Assembly: GCA_902782815.1 (NCBI GenBank)
Contig: CACZOS010000013.1
Location: forward strand, 1-6,377
DNA: 6,377 bases
Reading direction: 5' to 3'
Source of the DNA: an uncultured Lachnospiraceae bacterium
GTDB taxonomy: Bacteria > Bacillota > Clostridia > Lachnospirales > Lachnospiraceae
Shown: in pieces, positions 1 to 5,901 of the stretch
Layout of the letters: each line of letters starts with the position of its first letter
Position numbering within the stretch: the first letter of the stretch is position 1
The notes under the pieces: model-generated
Told to the model about the DNA's origin: nothing
Seen by the model: only the letters and a program-made list of their open reading frames with translations
The model's database searches: none
Made by a program: the position numbers and the translations under genes

Positions 1-240
1 CCCGGTACGCAGGGTGGACGGTGAAGGCCGTCCGGTACGCAGGGTGGACAGTGAGGGCCGCCCGGTACGCAGAGTGGACAGTGAGGGCCGTCCGGTACGC
101 AGGGTGGACAGCGAAGGCCGCCCGGTACGCAGAGTGGACGGTGAAGGGCGCCCGGTACGCAGGGTGGACAGCGAAGGCCGCCCGATCCGCAGAACAGATG
201 GCGAAGGCCGTTCCTCCCGCAATCCTGACGTTTCCAACCG
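1..240 (+). repeat. 30-bp tandem repeat array inside infB
   Basis: Seven head-to-tail 30-bp units start at 1, 31, 61, 91, 121, 151 and 181. An eighth, badly decayed unit lies at 211-240. Units 1-6 differ from each other at only a few bases, unit 7 is more diverged, and there is no spacer between units. The period is a multiple of three, so each unit encodes one 10-residue peptide ([10 protein letters not shown] or [10 protein letters not shown]) and the frame is kept. The first unit begins exactly at the window edge, so the array very likely continues upstream and its full copy number is unknown. Confidence 0.97.
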
Positions 241-2473
241 TTCAAACCGCGAAAACAGACCCGACGGAGGCCGCGGGTTTAACCGTGACAAGCAGGAGAG
301 ATCCGGCCGGGATAATCGAAACGGTGAAGGCGGGAACCGCCAGAATCGTGATAATCGGGGCGGTGAAGGGGGAAACCGCGGGTTTAACCGTGACAACCGA
401 AACGGAGATGGTAACCGTTCCCACGCATCCCGTGACCGTGCCCGCAAACCGATGATGGATGGGGATAACTCCATCGCAACAAAGGATTCCAGAACCGATA
501 AGGGAAACCGGCATGATATCAACAGGGAGTTTAACCGGGAGAACAGTAACCGGGAAAACAGCCGCAACAATGACGGTTCCAGCAGGGGCGGACGTGGAAA
601 CCGGAAAAATGCTCCCAAGGATAATGACCTGAGAAACAACAATAAAGACAGAAAGTCCAAGACAGGCAAAAAGACCGCGCCGGTGGCTCCGCCCAAGAAA
701 GAGGAACCCAAGGAGGAAGTGATCCGCAATATCACCCTTCCTGATCCGGTATCCCTCAAGGAACTTGCCGATGCCTGCAAGGTTGCTCCTGCCGTCATCA
801 TCAAGAAGCTCTTCCTGGGCGGTAAGATGGTAACCATCAATACGGAGTTTTCTTTTGAAGAAGCCTCCGAGCTTGCCCTGGAGTACAATTGCATCGCCGA
901 AGAAGAAGTCAAGGTAGATGTTATCGAGGAACTCCTCAAAGAAGAGGAAGAGGATGAGTCCAAGATGGTGAGACGTCCTCCCGTGGTCTGTGTCATGGGA
1001 CATGTTGACCATGGCAAGACATCCCTTCTTGACCGTATCCGTTCCACCCATGTAACTGCCGGAGAGGCAGGAGGAATCACCCAGCATATCGGTGCTTATG
1101 TCGTAGATATCAACGGGGAAAAGATCACATTCCTGGATACACCGGGACATGAGGCCTTCACCTCCATGAGACTCAGAGGAGCCCAGGCAACGGACATCGC
1201 TGTTCTGGTGGTTGCAGCCGATGACGGGGTTATGCCTCAGACCATCGAGGCGATCAACCATGCCAAGGCAGCGGAAGTGGAAGTTATCGTTGCCGTAAAC
1301 AAGATCGATAAAGAAGGTGCCAATGTCGACCGGGTAAAACAGGAACTTACGGAATACGGTCTGATCGCGGAAGACTGGGGCGGTAAAACGATCTTTGTAC
1401 CGGTATCCGCCAAGACCGGCGAGGGAATCGATGAACTTCTGGAAATGATCTCCCTGACTGCAGAGGTACTGGAACTTAAAGCCAATCCCAAACGTAAAGC
1501 AAGAGGTCTTGTCATCGAGGCCAAGCTCGACAAGGGACGTGGACCGGTTGCCACCATCCTCATCCAGAAGGGTACTCTCCATGTGGGGGATACCATCAGT
1601 ATCGGCCATACATTCGGCCGTGTACGTGCCATGATCGACGATAAGGGAGACCGCCTCAAGAGCGCGGGTCCTTCCGTACCGGTGGAAATCCTGGGTCTTA
1701 ACGATGTTCCCTTCTCCGGTGAGGTCATGATCGCCCACGGAAATGAGAAGGAAGCCCGTGCCTATGCGGAAGAGTTTATCGCCTATGGCAGAGAAAAAAT
1801 GCTGGAAGATACCAAGAGCAGGCTTTCTCTTGATGATCTCTTTGACCAGATCCAGGCCGGCAATGTGAAAGAACTCAACCTTATCGTCAAGGCGGACGTT
1901 CAGGGGTCAGTGGAAGCCGTGAAGCAGAGCCTGGTCAAGCTTTCCAATGAGGAAGTCATGATCAAGGTGATCCACGGTGCAGTGGGTGCTATCAATGAAT
2001 CTGATGTTACCCTTGCCTCCGCATCCAATGCCATTATTATCGGCTTTAATGTCCGTCCGGACAGCATGGCCAAGACCGTGGCTGAGCAGGAAAAGGTGGA
2101 TATGCGGTTATACCGTGTAATCTATAACGCCATTGAGGATATTGAGGCAGCCATGAAGGGTATGCTGGATCCGGTATACGCTGAGAAGATCATCGGCCAC
2201 CTGGAAATCCGTCAGATTTATAAAGCCTCCGGTGTGGGCACCATAGCCGGATGCTATGTGCTGGACGGTATGGTAACCCGGACAGCCCAGGTACGTATTG
2301 TACGTGACGGTATCGTGATCTACGAAGGAACCCTGGCTTCCTTAAAGAGATTCAAAGATGATGTAAAAGAAGTAAAGACGGGATTTGAATGTGGTCTTGT
2401 CTTTGAGAAATATAACGATGTAAAAGAGGGAGACCAGATCGAGTGCTTCGTCATGGAGGAAATCCCTCGCTGA
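1..2473 (+). CDS. infB: Translation initiation factor IF-2 (5' end outside window)
   Basis: IF-2 is the GTPase that places fMet-tRNA on the 30S subunit and drives subunit joining. The reading frame is open from base 2, so the true start lies upstream. Counting the GTG at 14 as residue 1, about 819 residues are visible. Residues 1-69 are 10-residue repeats of the type [10 protein letters not shown]. Residues 70 to about 213 are Arg/Asn/Gly/Asp-rich and probably disordered. An IF2_N-like domain spans about 237-297, followed by an acidic linker. The G domain has G1 GHVDHGKT (329-336), G2 GGITQHI (353-359), G3 DTPGHEAF (375-382), G4 NKID (429-432) and G5 SAK (465-467). Domain II begins near 498, domain III near 604 and the initiator-tRNA-binding domain IV near 726. 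The stop is TGA at 2471-2473. All catalytic motifs look intact. The GTG at 14 is a repeat codon (Val), not a start. In related genomes nusA and ylxR usually lie just upstream (family knowledge, not visible here). Confidence 0.98.
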   Translation, partial: PVRRVDGEGRPVRRVDSEGRPVRRVDSEGRPVRRVDSEGRPVRRVDGEGRPVRRVDSEGRPIRRTDGEGRSSRNPDVSNRSNRENRPDGGRGFNRDKQERSGRDNRNGEGGNRQNRDNRGGEGGNRGFNRDNRNGDGNRSHASRDRARKPMMDGDNSIATKDSRTDKGNRHDINREFNRENSNRENSRNNDGSSRGGRGNRKNAPKDNDLRNNNKDRKSKTGKKTAPVAPPKKEEPKEEVIRNITLPDPVSLKELADACKVAPAVIIKKLFLGGKMVTINTEFSFEEASELALEYNCIAEEEVKVDVIEELLKEEEEDESKMVRRPPVVCVMGHVDHGKTSLLDRIRSTHVTAGEAGGITQHIGAYVVDINGEKITFLDTPGHEAFTSMRLRGAQATDIAVLVVAADDGVMPQTIEAINHAKAAEVEVIVAVNKIDKEGANVDRVKQELTEYGLIAEDWGGKTIFVPVSAKTGEGIDELLEMISLTAEVLELKANPKRKARGLVIEAKLDKGRGPVATILIQKGTLHVGDTISIGHTFGRVRAMIDDKGDRLKSAGPSVPVEILGLNDVPFSGEVMIAHGNEKEARAYAEEFIAYGREKMLEDTKSRLSLDDLFDQIQAGNVKELNLIVKADVQGSVEAVKQSLVKLSNEEVMIKVIHGAVGAINESDVTLASASNAIIIGFNVRPDSMAKTVAEQEKVDMRLYRVIYNAIEDIEAAMKGMLDPVYAEKIIGHLEIRQIYKASGVGTIAGCYVLDGMVTRTAQVRIVRDGIVIYEGTLASLKRFKDDVKEVKTGFECGLVFEKYNDVKEGDQIECFVMEEIPR
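271..396 (+). repeat. Second, imperfect repeat set in the infB linker
   Basis: A 21-base direct repeat occurs at 271-291 and 376-396 and encodes GFNRD with its flanking Arg. Between the two copies, a 30-base imperfect pair at 311-340 and 350-379 differs at five bases and encodes [10 protein letters not shown] and [10 protein letters not shown]. These are dispersed copies, not a clean tandem array. They show that the Arg/Asn/Gly-rich part of IF-2 also grew by duplication. Confidence 0.8.
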
Positions 2474-2477
2474 TTAC

Positions 2478-2485
2478 AGAGGTGA
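2478..2485 (+). promoter_or_regulatory. Ribosome binding site fixing the rbfA TTG start
   Basis: AGAGGTGA lies 6 bases before the TTG at 2492 and pairs well with the 3' end of 16S rRNA. No ATG or GTG in the rbfA frame is placed as well. The GTG at 2482 is in another frame. The site supports TTG as the real start. Confidence 0.75.
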
Positions 2486-2491
2486 CAGGAT

Positions 2492-2890
2492 TTGAGAAAA
2501 AACAGCGTTAAGAATACCAGGATCAATTCCGAAGTACTAAGAGAACTGAGCCGGATCATTTCCAGAGAGATCAAGGATCCAAGGATCCATTCCATGACCA
2601 GTGTGACGGCCGTGGAGGTGGCTCCGGATCTGAAGACCTGCAAGGTTTATATCAGTGTGCTGGGCAGCCAGGAAGAGCAGAAAGATACTCTTGACGGTTT
2701 AAAAAGCGCACACGGTTATATAAAACGCGAACTGGCCAGGACCATTAACCTGAGAAATACTCCGGATCTGCGCTTTATCCCGGATCAATCCATCGAGTAC
2801 GGGATCAGCATGTCCCGGAAGATCGATCACATAATCCGTGAAGACCAGGAAAAGCATGTTGCAAAGGATGAAGGAAATGACTTATATTGA
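2492..2890 (+). CDS. rbfA: 30S ribosome-binding factor A
   Basis: RbfA is a small KH-fold protein that binds the maturing 30S subunit near helix 1 of 16S rRNA and is needed for late processing and cold growth. The 132-residue product is slightly longer than the usual 115-125, with a charged tail at the C-terminus. Family features visible in order are an N-terminal helix ending in IKDPRI, the strand segment VEVAPDLKTCKVYISVLG, and the C-terminal half with RTINLRNTPDLRFIPD followed by a helix with RKID. Translation starts at TTG, with a good ribosome binding site 6 bases upstream. The gene begins 18 bp after the infB stop and its end overlaps nrnA, so it is part of the same transcript. Confidence 0.95.
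   Translation: MRKNSVKNTRINSEVLRELSRIISREIKDPRIHSMTSVTAVEVAPDLKTCKVYISVLGSQEEQKDTLDGLKSAHGYIKRELARTINLRNTPDLRFIPDQSIEYGISMSRKIDHIIREDQEKHVAKDEGNDLY
2863..2868 (+). promoter_or_regulatory. Ribosome binding site for nrnA inside rbfA
   Basis: AAAGGA sits 8 bases before the ATG at 2877, within the last codons of rbfA. This is the best-spaced site among the candidate starts. The ATG at 2868 would have it too close. The ATG at 2856 has only AGGA (2847-2850), spaced by 5. The GTG at 2838 has no clear site. Confidence 0.55.
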
Positions 2891-3926
2891 CCGTCTTTCA
2901 AAGCAAAGATTCAACAACTGGACAGAAGGGGTAAAAACAGTTGCCATATCCGGACATATCCGTCCGGATGGCGACTGTGTGGGTTCCTGTCTGGGATTGT
3001 GTACCTACCTCCTGGATCAGGATCCTGCTCTTTGTGTGGATGTATACCTGGACCCCATACCTGAAGAATTCCGCTTTTTAAAACATGCTGACCGGATAAG
3101 GCAGGAAAATGAGGAGAACCGCATCTATGACCTGTGCATCATCCTGGATTGTTCCGATCCGGACAGGATGAACCGGGCCCAATCCGTTTTCGCTCAGGCA
3201 GGGCGTACCCTGTGCATTGATCATCACATCACCAATGAAGGATTCGGCGATCTTTCAATTGTTTGTCCGGAAAGCTCTTCAACCTGTGAATTACTCTATT
3301 ATTTGATCAAAGAACATAATATTTTTGGTGATGGATCCATTTCCATTGACTGTGCTGTTGCCCTTTACCTTGGGATCGTACACGATACCGGGGTATTCCG
3401 GCATACCAATACCACCATGGAGACCATGATGGCTGCAGGTGAGCTCATCCGCTGCGGAATCAACACGGAGAAGATCATCAACGATACCTTTTTCAGAAAG
3501 ACCTATATTCAGAACCAGCTTCTGGGCAAGGCACTGACGGAAAGCATGCTTGTCCTGGACGGAAGGATGATCTTTTCTGTACTCTATCGCAAAGATTTCT
3601 CTCTGCTGAAAGCAACCCAGCAGGATACGGATGGGATCATAGACCAGCTTAGGGTGACCGAAGGAATCCATGCTGCCCTTTTCCTCTATGAATCGGGGGA
3701 GGGGGAATTCAAGGTCAGCCTGCGGTCGGATGAATATGTGGATGTCAGTGTCATCGCCGGAGAGTTTGGCGGGGGAGGACATATCCGGGCTGCGGGATGC
3801 ACCATGAACGGAACGGTGCATGACATTGTGAACAACATCGCGTCCCGTGTGGAGATGCAGCTTGAGAAAAAAGAGGACTGCCCCGGTGATTCGCACGAAG
3901 AAACAGAACGGGATGAGTTATCATGA
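2877..3926 (+). CDS. nrnA: DHH/DHHA1 phosphoesterase, NrnA-type nanoRNase / pAp phosphatase
   Basis: Proteins of this family degrade 2-5 nt RNA oligomers to mononucleotides and dephosphorylate 3'-phosphoadenosine 5'-phosphate, using Mn ions. The ATG at 2877 gives 349 residues. It is preferred for its ribosome binding site and because the DHH domain starts about 20 residues later. Metal-binding motifs of the DHH domain are all present: RPDGD with D31 and D33, D91 in ILDCSD, D115-H116-H117 (the DHH motif), and D170 in GIVHDTG. The C-terminal DHHA1 domain carries GGGGH (298-302) followed by IRAAGC, the substrate-binding motif. The length is a little above that of B. subtilis NrnA (about 313) because of an acidic C-terminal tail. 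It overlaps rbfA by 14 bp and truB by 4 bp. The family also includes c-di-AMP/pGpG-cleaving relatives, but standalone proteins without GGDEF or PAS parts in this operon position are NrnA-like. Confidence 0.92.
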   Translation: MTYIDRLSKQRFNNWTEGVKTVAISGHIRPDGDCVGSCLGLCTYLLDQDPALCVDVYLDPIPEEFRFLKHADRIRQENEENRIYDLCIILDCSDPDRMNRAQSVFAQAGRTLCIDHHITNEGFGDLSIVCPESSSTCELLYYLIKEHNIFGDGSISIDCAVALYLGIVHDTGVFRHTNTTMETMMAAGELIRCGINTEKIINDTFFRKTYIQNQLLGKALTESMLVLDGRMIFSVLYRKDFSLLKATQQDTDGIIDQLRVTEGIHAALFLYESGEGEFKVSLRSDEYVDVSVIAGEFGGGGHIRAAGCTMNGTVHDIVNNIASRVEMQLEKKEDCPGDSHEETERDELS

Positions 3927-4849
3927 TCAACGGACTGATAAATATCTATAAGGAGGAGGGATTCACCTCCCATGATGTGGTGGCAAAGCTCAGGGGAATA
4001 CTGGGCCAGAAAAAGATCGGCCACACAGGAACCCTGGATCCCGGCGCAAAGGGCGTGCTGCCCGTCTGCCTGGGCAAGGCGACAAAACTTTGTGATATGA
4101 TCGGAAACTGGGACAAAACCTACCGAGCCACCTTGCTCCTGGGGCGGGAGACCGATACCGAAGATATCTTCGGACAGGTTGTACGCCGGGAGGAGGTGTC
4201 CCTTTCCGAGACCGGGATCACCGGCATCATCTCATCCTTCGTGGGAATCTATGACCAGGTTCCTCCCATGTATTCCGCCAAGAAAGTGGGGGGAAAGAAA
4301 CTCTATGAGCTGGCAAGAAAAGGGATGGAAATAGAAAGAAAACCATGCAGGCTTATGATCTCGGATATCCGGATCCTGGCTGTCCGGCTGCCCTATGTGG
4401 AATTTGAAGTAACCTGTTCCAAAGGAACCTATATCCGTAGTCTCTGCCGGGATATCGGCAGAAAAGCAGGATGCGGGGGATGTATGGCCTCCCTGATCCG
4501 TACAAGAGTTTCGGATTTCAGTCTGGAAGACGCCATTACTCTTTCCCATGTGGAGACGCTGATGAAGGAGGGAGTACTGGATTCTGTCATCCGTCCTATT
4601 GATTCCCTTTTCCCCTTCTACCCTTCGGTTTATATAAAGGGGGAAGGCAGGTCCCTGCTGATGAACGGAAACCCTCTTGCCTTACGCTATGTGGACAGAG
4701 AAACCGGACCTGATCCGGCTTCAGCTATCCCCGACGGAATGCCGGAGCGTTATCGGGTATATGATCAGGAAGGACATTTTATCGGCCTGTATACAGGCGA
4801 CGAAGAAAGGGGTATTCTCAGTCCGGATAAACTCTTCTTCGATCTTTAA
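3923..4849 (+). CDS. truB: tRNA pseudouridine(55) synthase
   Basis: TruB isomerises uridine 55 to pseudouridine in the T-loop of nearly all tRNAs and also helps tRNA folding. The product has 308 residues, normal for the family. Key features are the catalytic Asp39 in GHTGTLDPGAKGVLPV, Tyr67 in the KTYRA segment that stacks on the target base, the KGTYIR motif (167-172) followed by SLCRDIG, and the LIRTRVSDF segment. A C-terminal PUA-like part with LLMNGNPL lies near the end. The start ATG overlaps the nrnA stop as ATGA (3923-3926). Upstream there is only a weak purine run (GGGA at 3910-3913), so translation is probably coupled to nrnA. The stop is TAA. Confidence 0.97.
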   Translation: MINGLINIYKEEGFTSHDVVAKLRGILGQKKIGHTGTLDPGAKGVLPVCLGKATKLCDMIGNWDKTYRATLLLGRETDTEDIFGQVVRREEVSLSETGITGIISSFVGIYDQVPPMYSAKKVGGKKLYELARKGMEIERKPCRLMISDIRILAVRLPYVEFEVTCSKGTYIRSLCRDIGRKAGCGGCMASLIRTRVSDFSLEDAITLSHVETLMKEGVLDSVIRPIDSLFPFYPSVYIKGEGRSLLMNGNPLALRYVDRETGPDPASAIPDGMPERYRVYDQEGHFIGLYTGDEERGILSPDKLFFDL

Positions 4850-4873
4850 GCAGAAAAAACCTTATGAAAAGGT

Positions 4874-4879
4874 TATAAT
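4874..4879 (+). promoter_or_regulatory. Possible -10 element before ribF
   Basis: A perfect TATAAT hexamer lies in the 47-bp truB-ribF gap, 17 bases before the ribF start. No TTGACA-like hexamer is found 16-18 bases upstream (that stretch is A-rich) and there is no TG extension. At most it is a weak internal promoter, and it may be chance in an AT-rich gap. Confidence 0.25.
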
Positions 4880-4896
4880 AAAGATAGGAACCAATC

Positions 4897-5811
4897 ATGC
4901 AGTATATTCAAAGTTCGGATTTTCAATTGTCAAATACCGCGGTGGCCCTGGGCAAATTTGAAGGATTGCATCTGGGACATCAGCTTCTTTTAAATGAAAT
5001 CAAAAAACAGAAGAAGGAAGGCTTAAACAGTGTTGTCTTCACCTTTGACCGGCCGCCCAGAGCGGTAATTACCGGAGACAGTCAATACATACAGATTTTT
5101 ACCAAAGAAGAGCGTCGACTTTTTCTGGAAAGACAGAATATAGATGTGATGATCGAACATCCCTTCACCAGGGATTTCGCCAACCTGACTCCGGAACAGT
5201 TTATCGAGGATGTTCTGGTAAAAAAGGTTGATGCCAAAGTGATCGTTGTGGGCTGTGACTTCCATTTCGGGAAAAAAAGGTCCGGAAACATCAATAATCT
5301 TAAGGCAGGAGAGGATAAATACGGTTACCGTCTTGTCGTTCTTGAAAAAGTACAGGATCAGGGAAAGGAGATCAGCAGCACCCGGATCCGCAAGCTGGTG
5401 GAGTACGGAAGAATGGAGGAGGCTGCTGACCTGCTGGGACGGAATTATTCTGTCTATGGAGAAGTGGTCCATGGCAGGGCTCTTGGCAGAACCATCAATA
5501 TCCCCACCATCAACCAGATTCCGGACAAGATCAAACTTCTCCCGCCCAACGGGGTATATGTCTCTCTTGTCCATATAGGAGAAAAAGTTTACCGCGGGGT
5601 GACCAACATCGGGGTCAAACCCACCGTGGAATCCGTCCCCCTGAAGGGTGTGGAAACCCACATCTTCGATTTTGACGGTGACCTTTACGGGCAGGATGTG
5701 GAAGTGGAACTGATTCATTTTCACCGGGCAGAACTTCGTTTTGACAGTATTGATGCGCTGAAGGATCAGATGGCCGATGACATACAGTTTGCCAGAAGCT
5801 ATCCATTATAG
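4897..5811 (+). CDS. ribF: Bifunctional riboflavin kinase / FMN adenylyltransferase (FAD synthetase)
   Basis: RibF phosphorylates riboflavin to FMN and then adenylates FMN to FAD in the cytoplasm. The 304-residue product has the family's usual length and both domains. The N-terminal nucleotidyltransferase domain carries GKFEGLHLGHQ with the HxGH motif at 25-28 and the ISSTRIR motif at 159-165. The C-terminal flavokinase domain has PTIN (203-206, the PTxN motif), GVTNIGVKPT, and ETHIFDF with the likely catalytic Glu253. The ATG at 4897 has AGGAA 6 bases upstream. Two motifs depart slightly from the usual form: GKFEG where most family members have FDG, and INIPTIN where iGfPTaN is common. The residues expected to act in catalysis are kept, so I expect an active enzyme. 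No FMN riboswitch is seen upstream, which fits expression from the translation operon. Confidence 0.95.
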   Translation: MQYIQSSDFQLSNTAVALGKFEGLHLGHQLLLNEIKKQKKEGLNSVVFTFDRPPRAVITGDSQYIQIFTKEERRLFLERQNIDVMIEHPFTRDFANLTPEQFIEDVLVKKVDAKVIVVGCDFHFGKKRSGNINNLKAGEDKYGYRLVVLEKVQDQGKEISSTRIRKLVEYGRMEEAADLLGRNYSVYGEVVHGRALGRTINIPTINQIPDKIKLLPPNGVYVSLVHIGEKVYRGVTNIGVKPTVESVPLKGVETHIFDFDGDLYGQDVEVELIHFHRAELRFDSIDALKDQMADDIQFARSYPL

Positions 5812-5813
5812 AT

Positions 5814-5842
5814 TTGCACATTTTTTGCGGAAATGATAAAAT
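5814..5842 (+). promoter_or_regulatory. Sigma-A-type promoter for the cytidylate kinase-like gene
   Basis: TTGCAC (5814-5819) is separated by 17 bases from TAAAAT (5837-5842). The -10 is extended by TG at 5834-5835, and the spacer holds a T-run. The -35 matches the consensus only in TTG, but the extended -10 compensates. The predicted start, near 5849, leaves a leader of about 50 bases. The -35 begins 2 bases after the ribF stop. Confidence 0.6.
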
Positions 5843-5855
5843 AGGAAAAAATCAG

Positions 5856-5877
5856 TGTTCCCGGCCCGGATGGGACA
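5856..5877 (+). other. Small hairpin in the leader of the kinase-like gene
   Basis: TGTTCCC (5856-5862) pairs with GGGACA (5872-5877) with one bulged T, around a 9-base GC-rich loop. The bases after it are A-rich, so it is not an intrinsic terminator on this strand. It lies between the predicted transcription start and the ribosome binding site at 5890-5895. Its role, if any, is unknown. Confidence 0.35.
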
Positions 5878-5889
5878 AAAGCACAAAAG

Positions 5890-5895
5890 AGGGGG
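5890..5895 (+). promoter_or_regulatory. Ribosome binding site of the kinase-like gene
   Basis: AGGGGG lies 6 bases before the ATG at 5902 and sets the start of a protein whose first strand (VVTIGRQYGSGG) follows at once, as expected for this family. Confidence 0.7.
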
Positions 5896-5901
5896 ATAAA
5901 T

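Noticed and set aside
1..240. CRISPR array
   Set aside because: The 30-base units are directly adjacent with no spacers and encode an in-frame peptide repeat.
21..455. A second + strand open frame through the repeat array giving a repeat protein rich in RYAGW/RYAEW
   Set aside because: A 30-bp repeat without stops stays open in other frames automatically. The IF-2 frame carries the conserved domains and shows the silent-substitution pattern.
950..967. Internal IF-2 start at ATG 965 behind a purine-rich run
   Set aside because: The purine run comes from Glu codons of the acidic linker and the spacing is long (10 bases). Shorter IF-2 forms are known in some bacteria, but nothing here singles this site out.
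242..1738. A 498-codon open frame on the - strand opposite infB
   Set aside because: It mirrors the conserved IF-2 coding frame, has no family motifs and no evident ribosome binding site, and is explained by infB codon use leaving few stops on the opposite strand.
2573..2588. Tandem AAGGATCC AAGGATCC in rbfA
   Set aside because: Two copies of 8 bp encode part of the conserved IKDPRIH segment in different frames. Chance is sufficient.
3291..3896. A 201-codon - strand frame opposite nrnA
   Set aside because: It is antisense to conserved DHH/DHHA1 motifs and has no recognisable product.
4853..4874. Terminator-like hairpin AACCTT/AAGGTT in the truB-ribF gap
   Set aside because: On the + strand it is not followed by a T-run. 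On the - strand it has one, but the stem has only two G-C pairs and no - strand gene would need it.
5023..5724. A 233-codon - strand frame opposite ribF
   Set aside because: It is antisense to a clearly conserved gene, with no motif or ribosome binding site.
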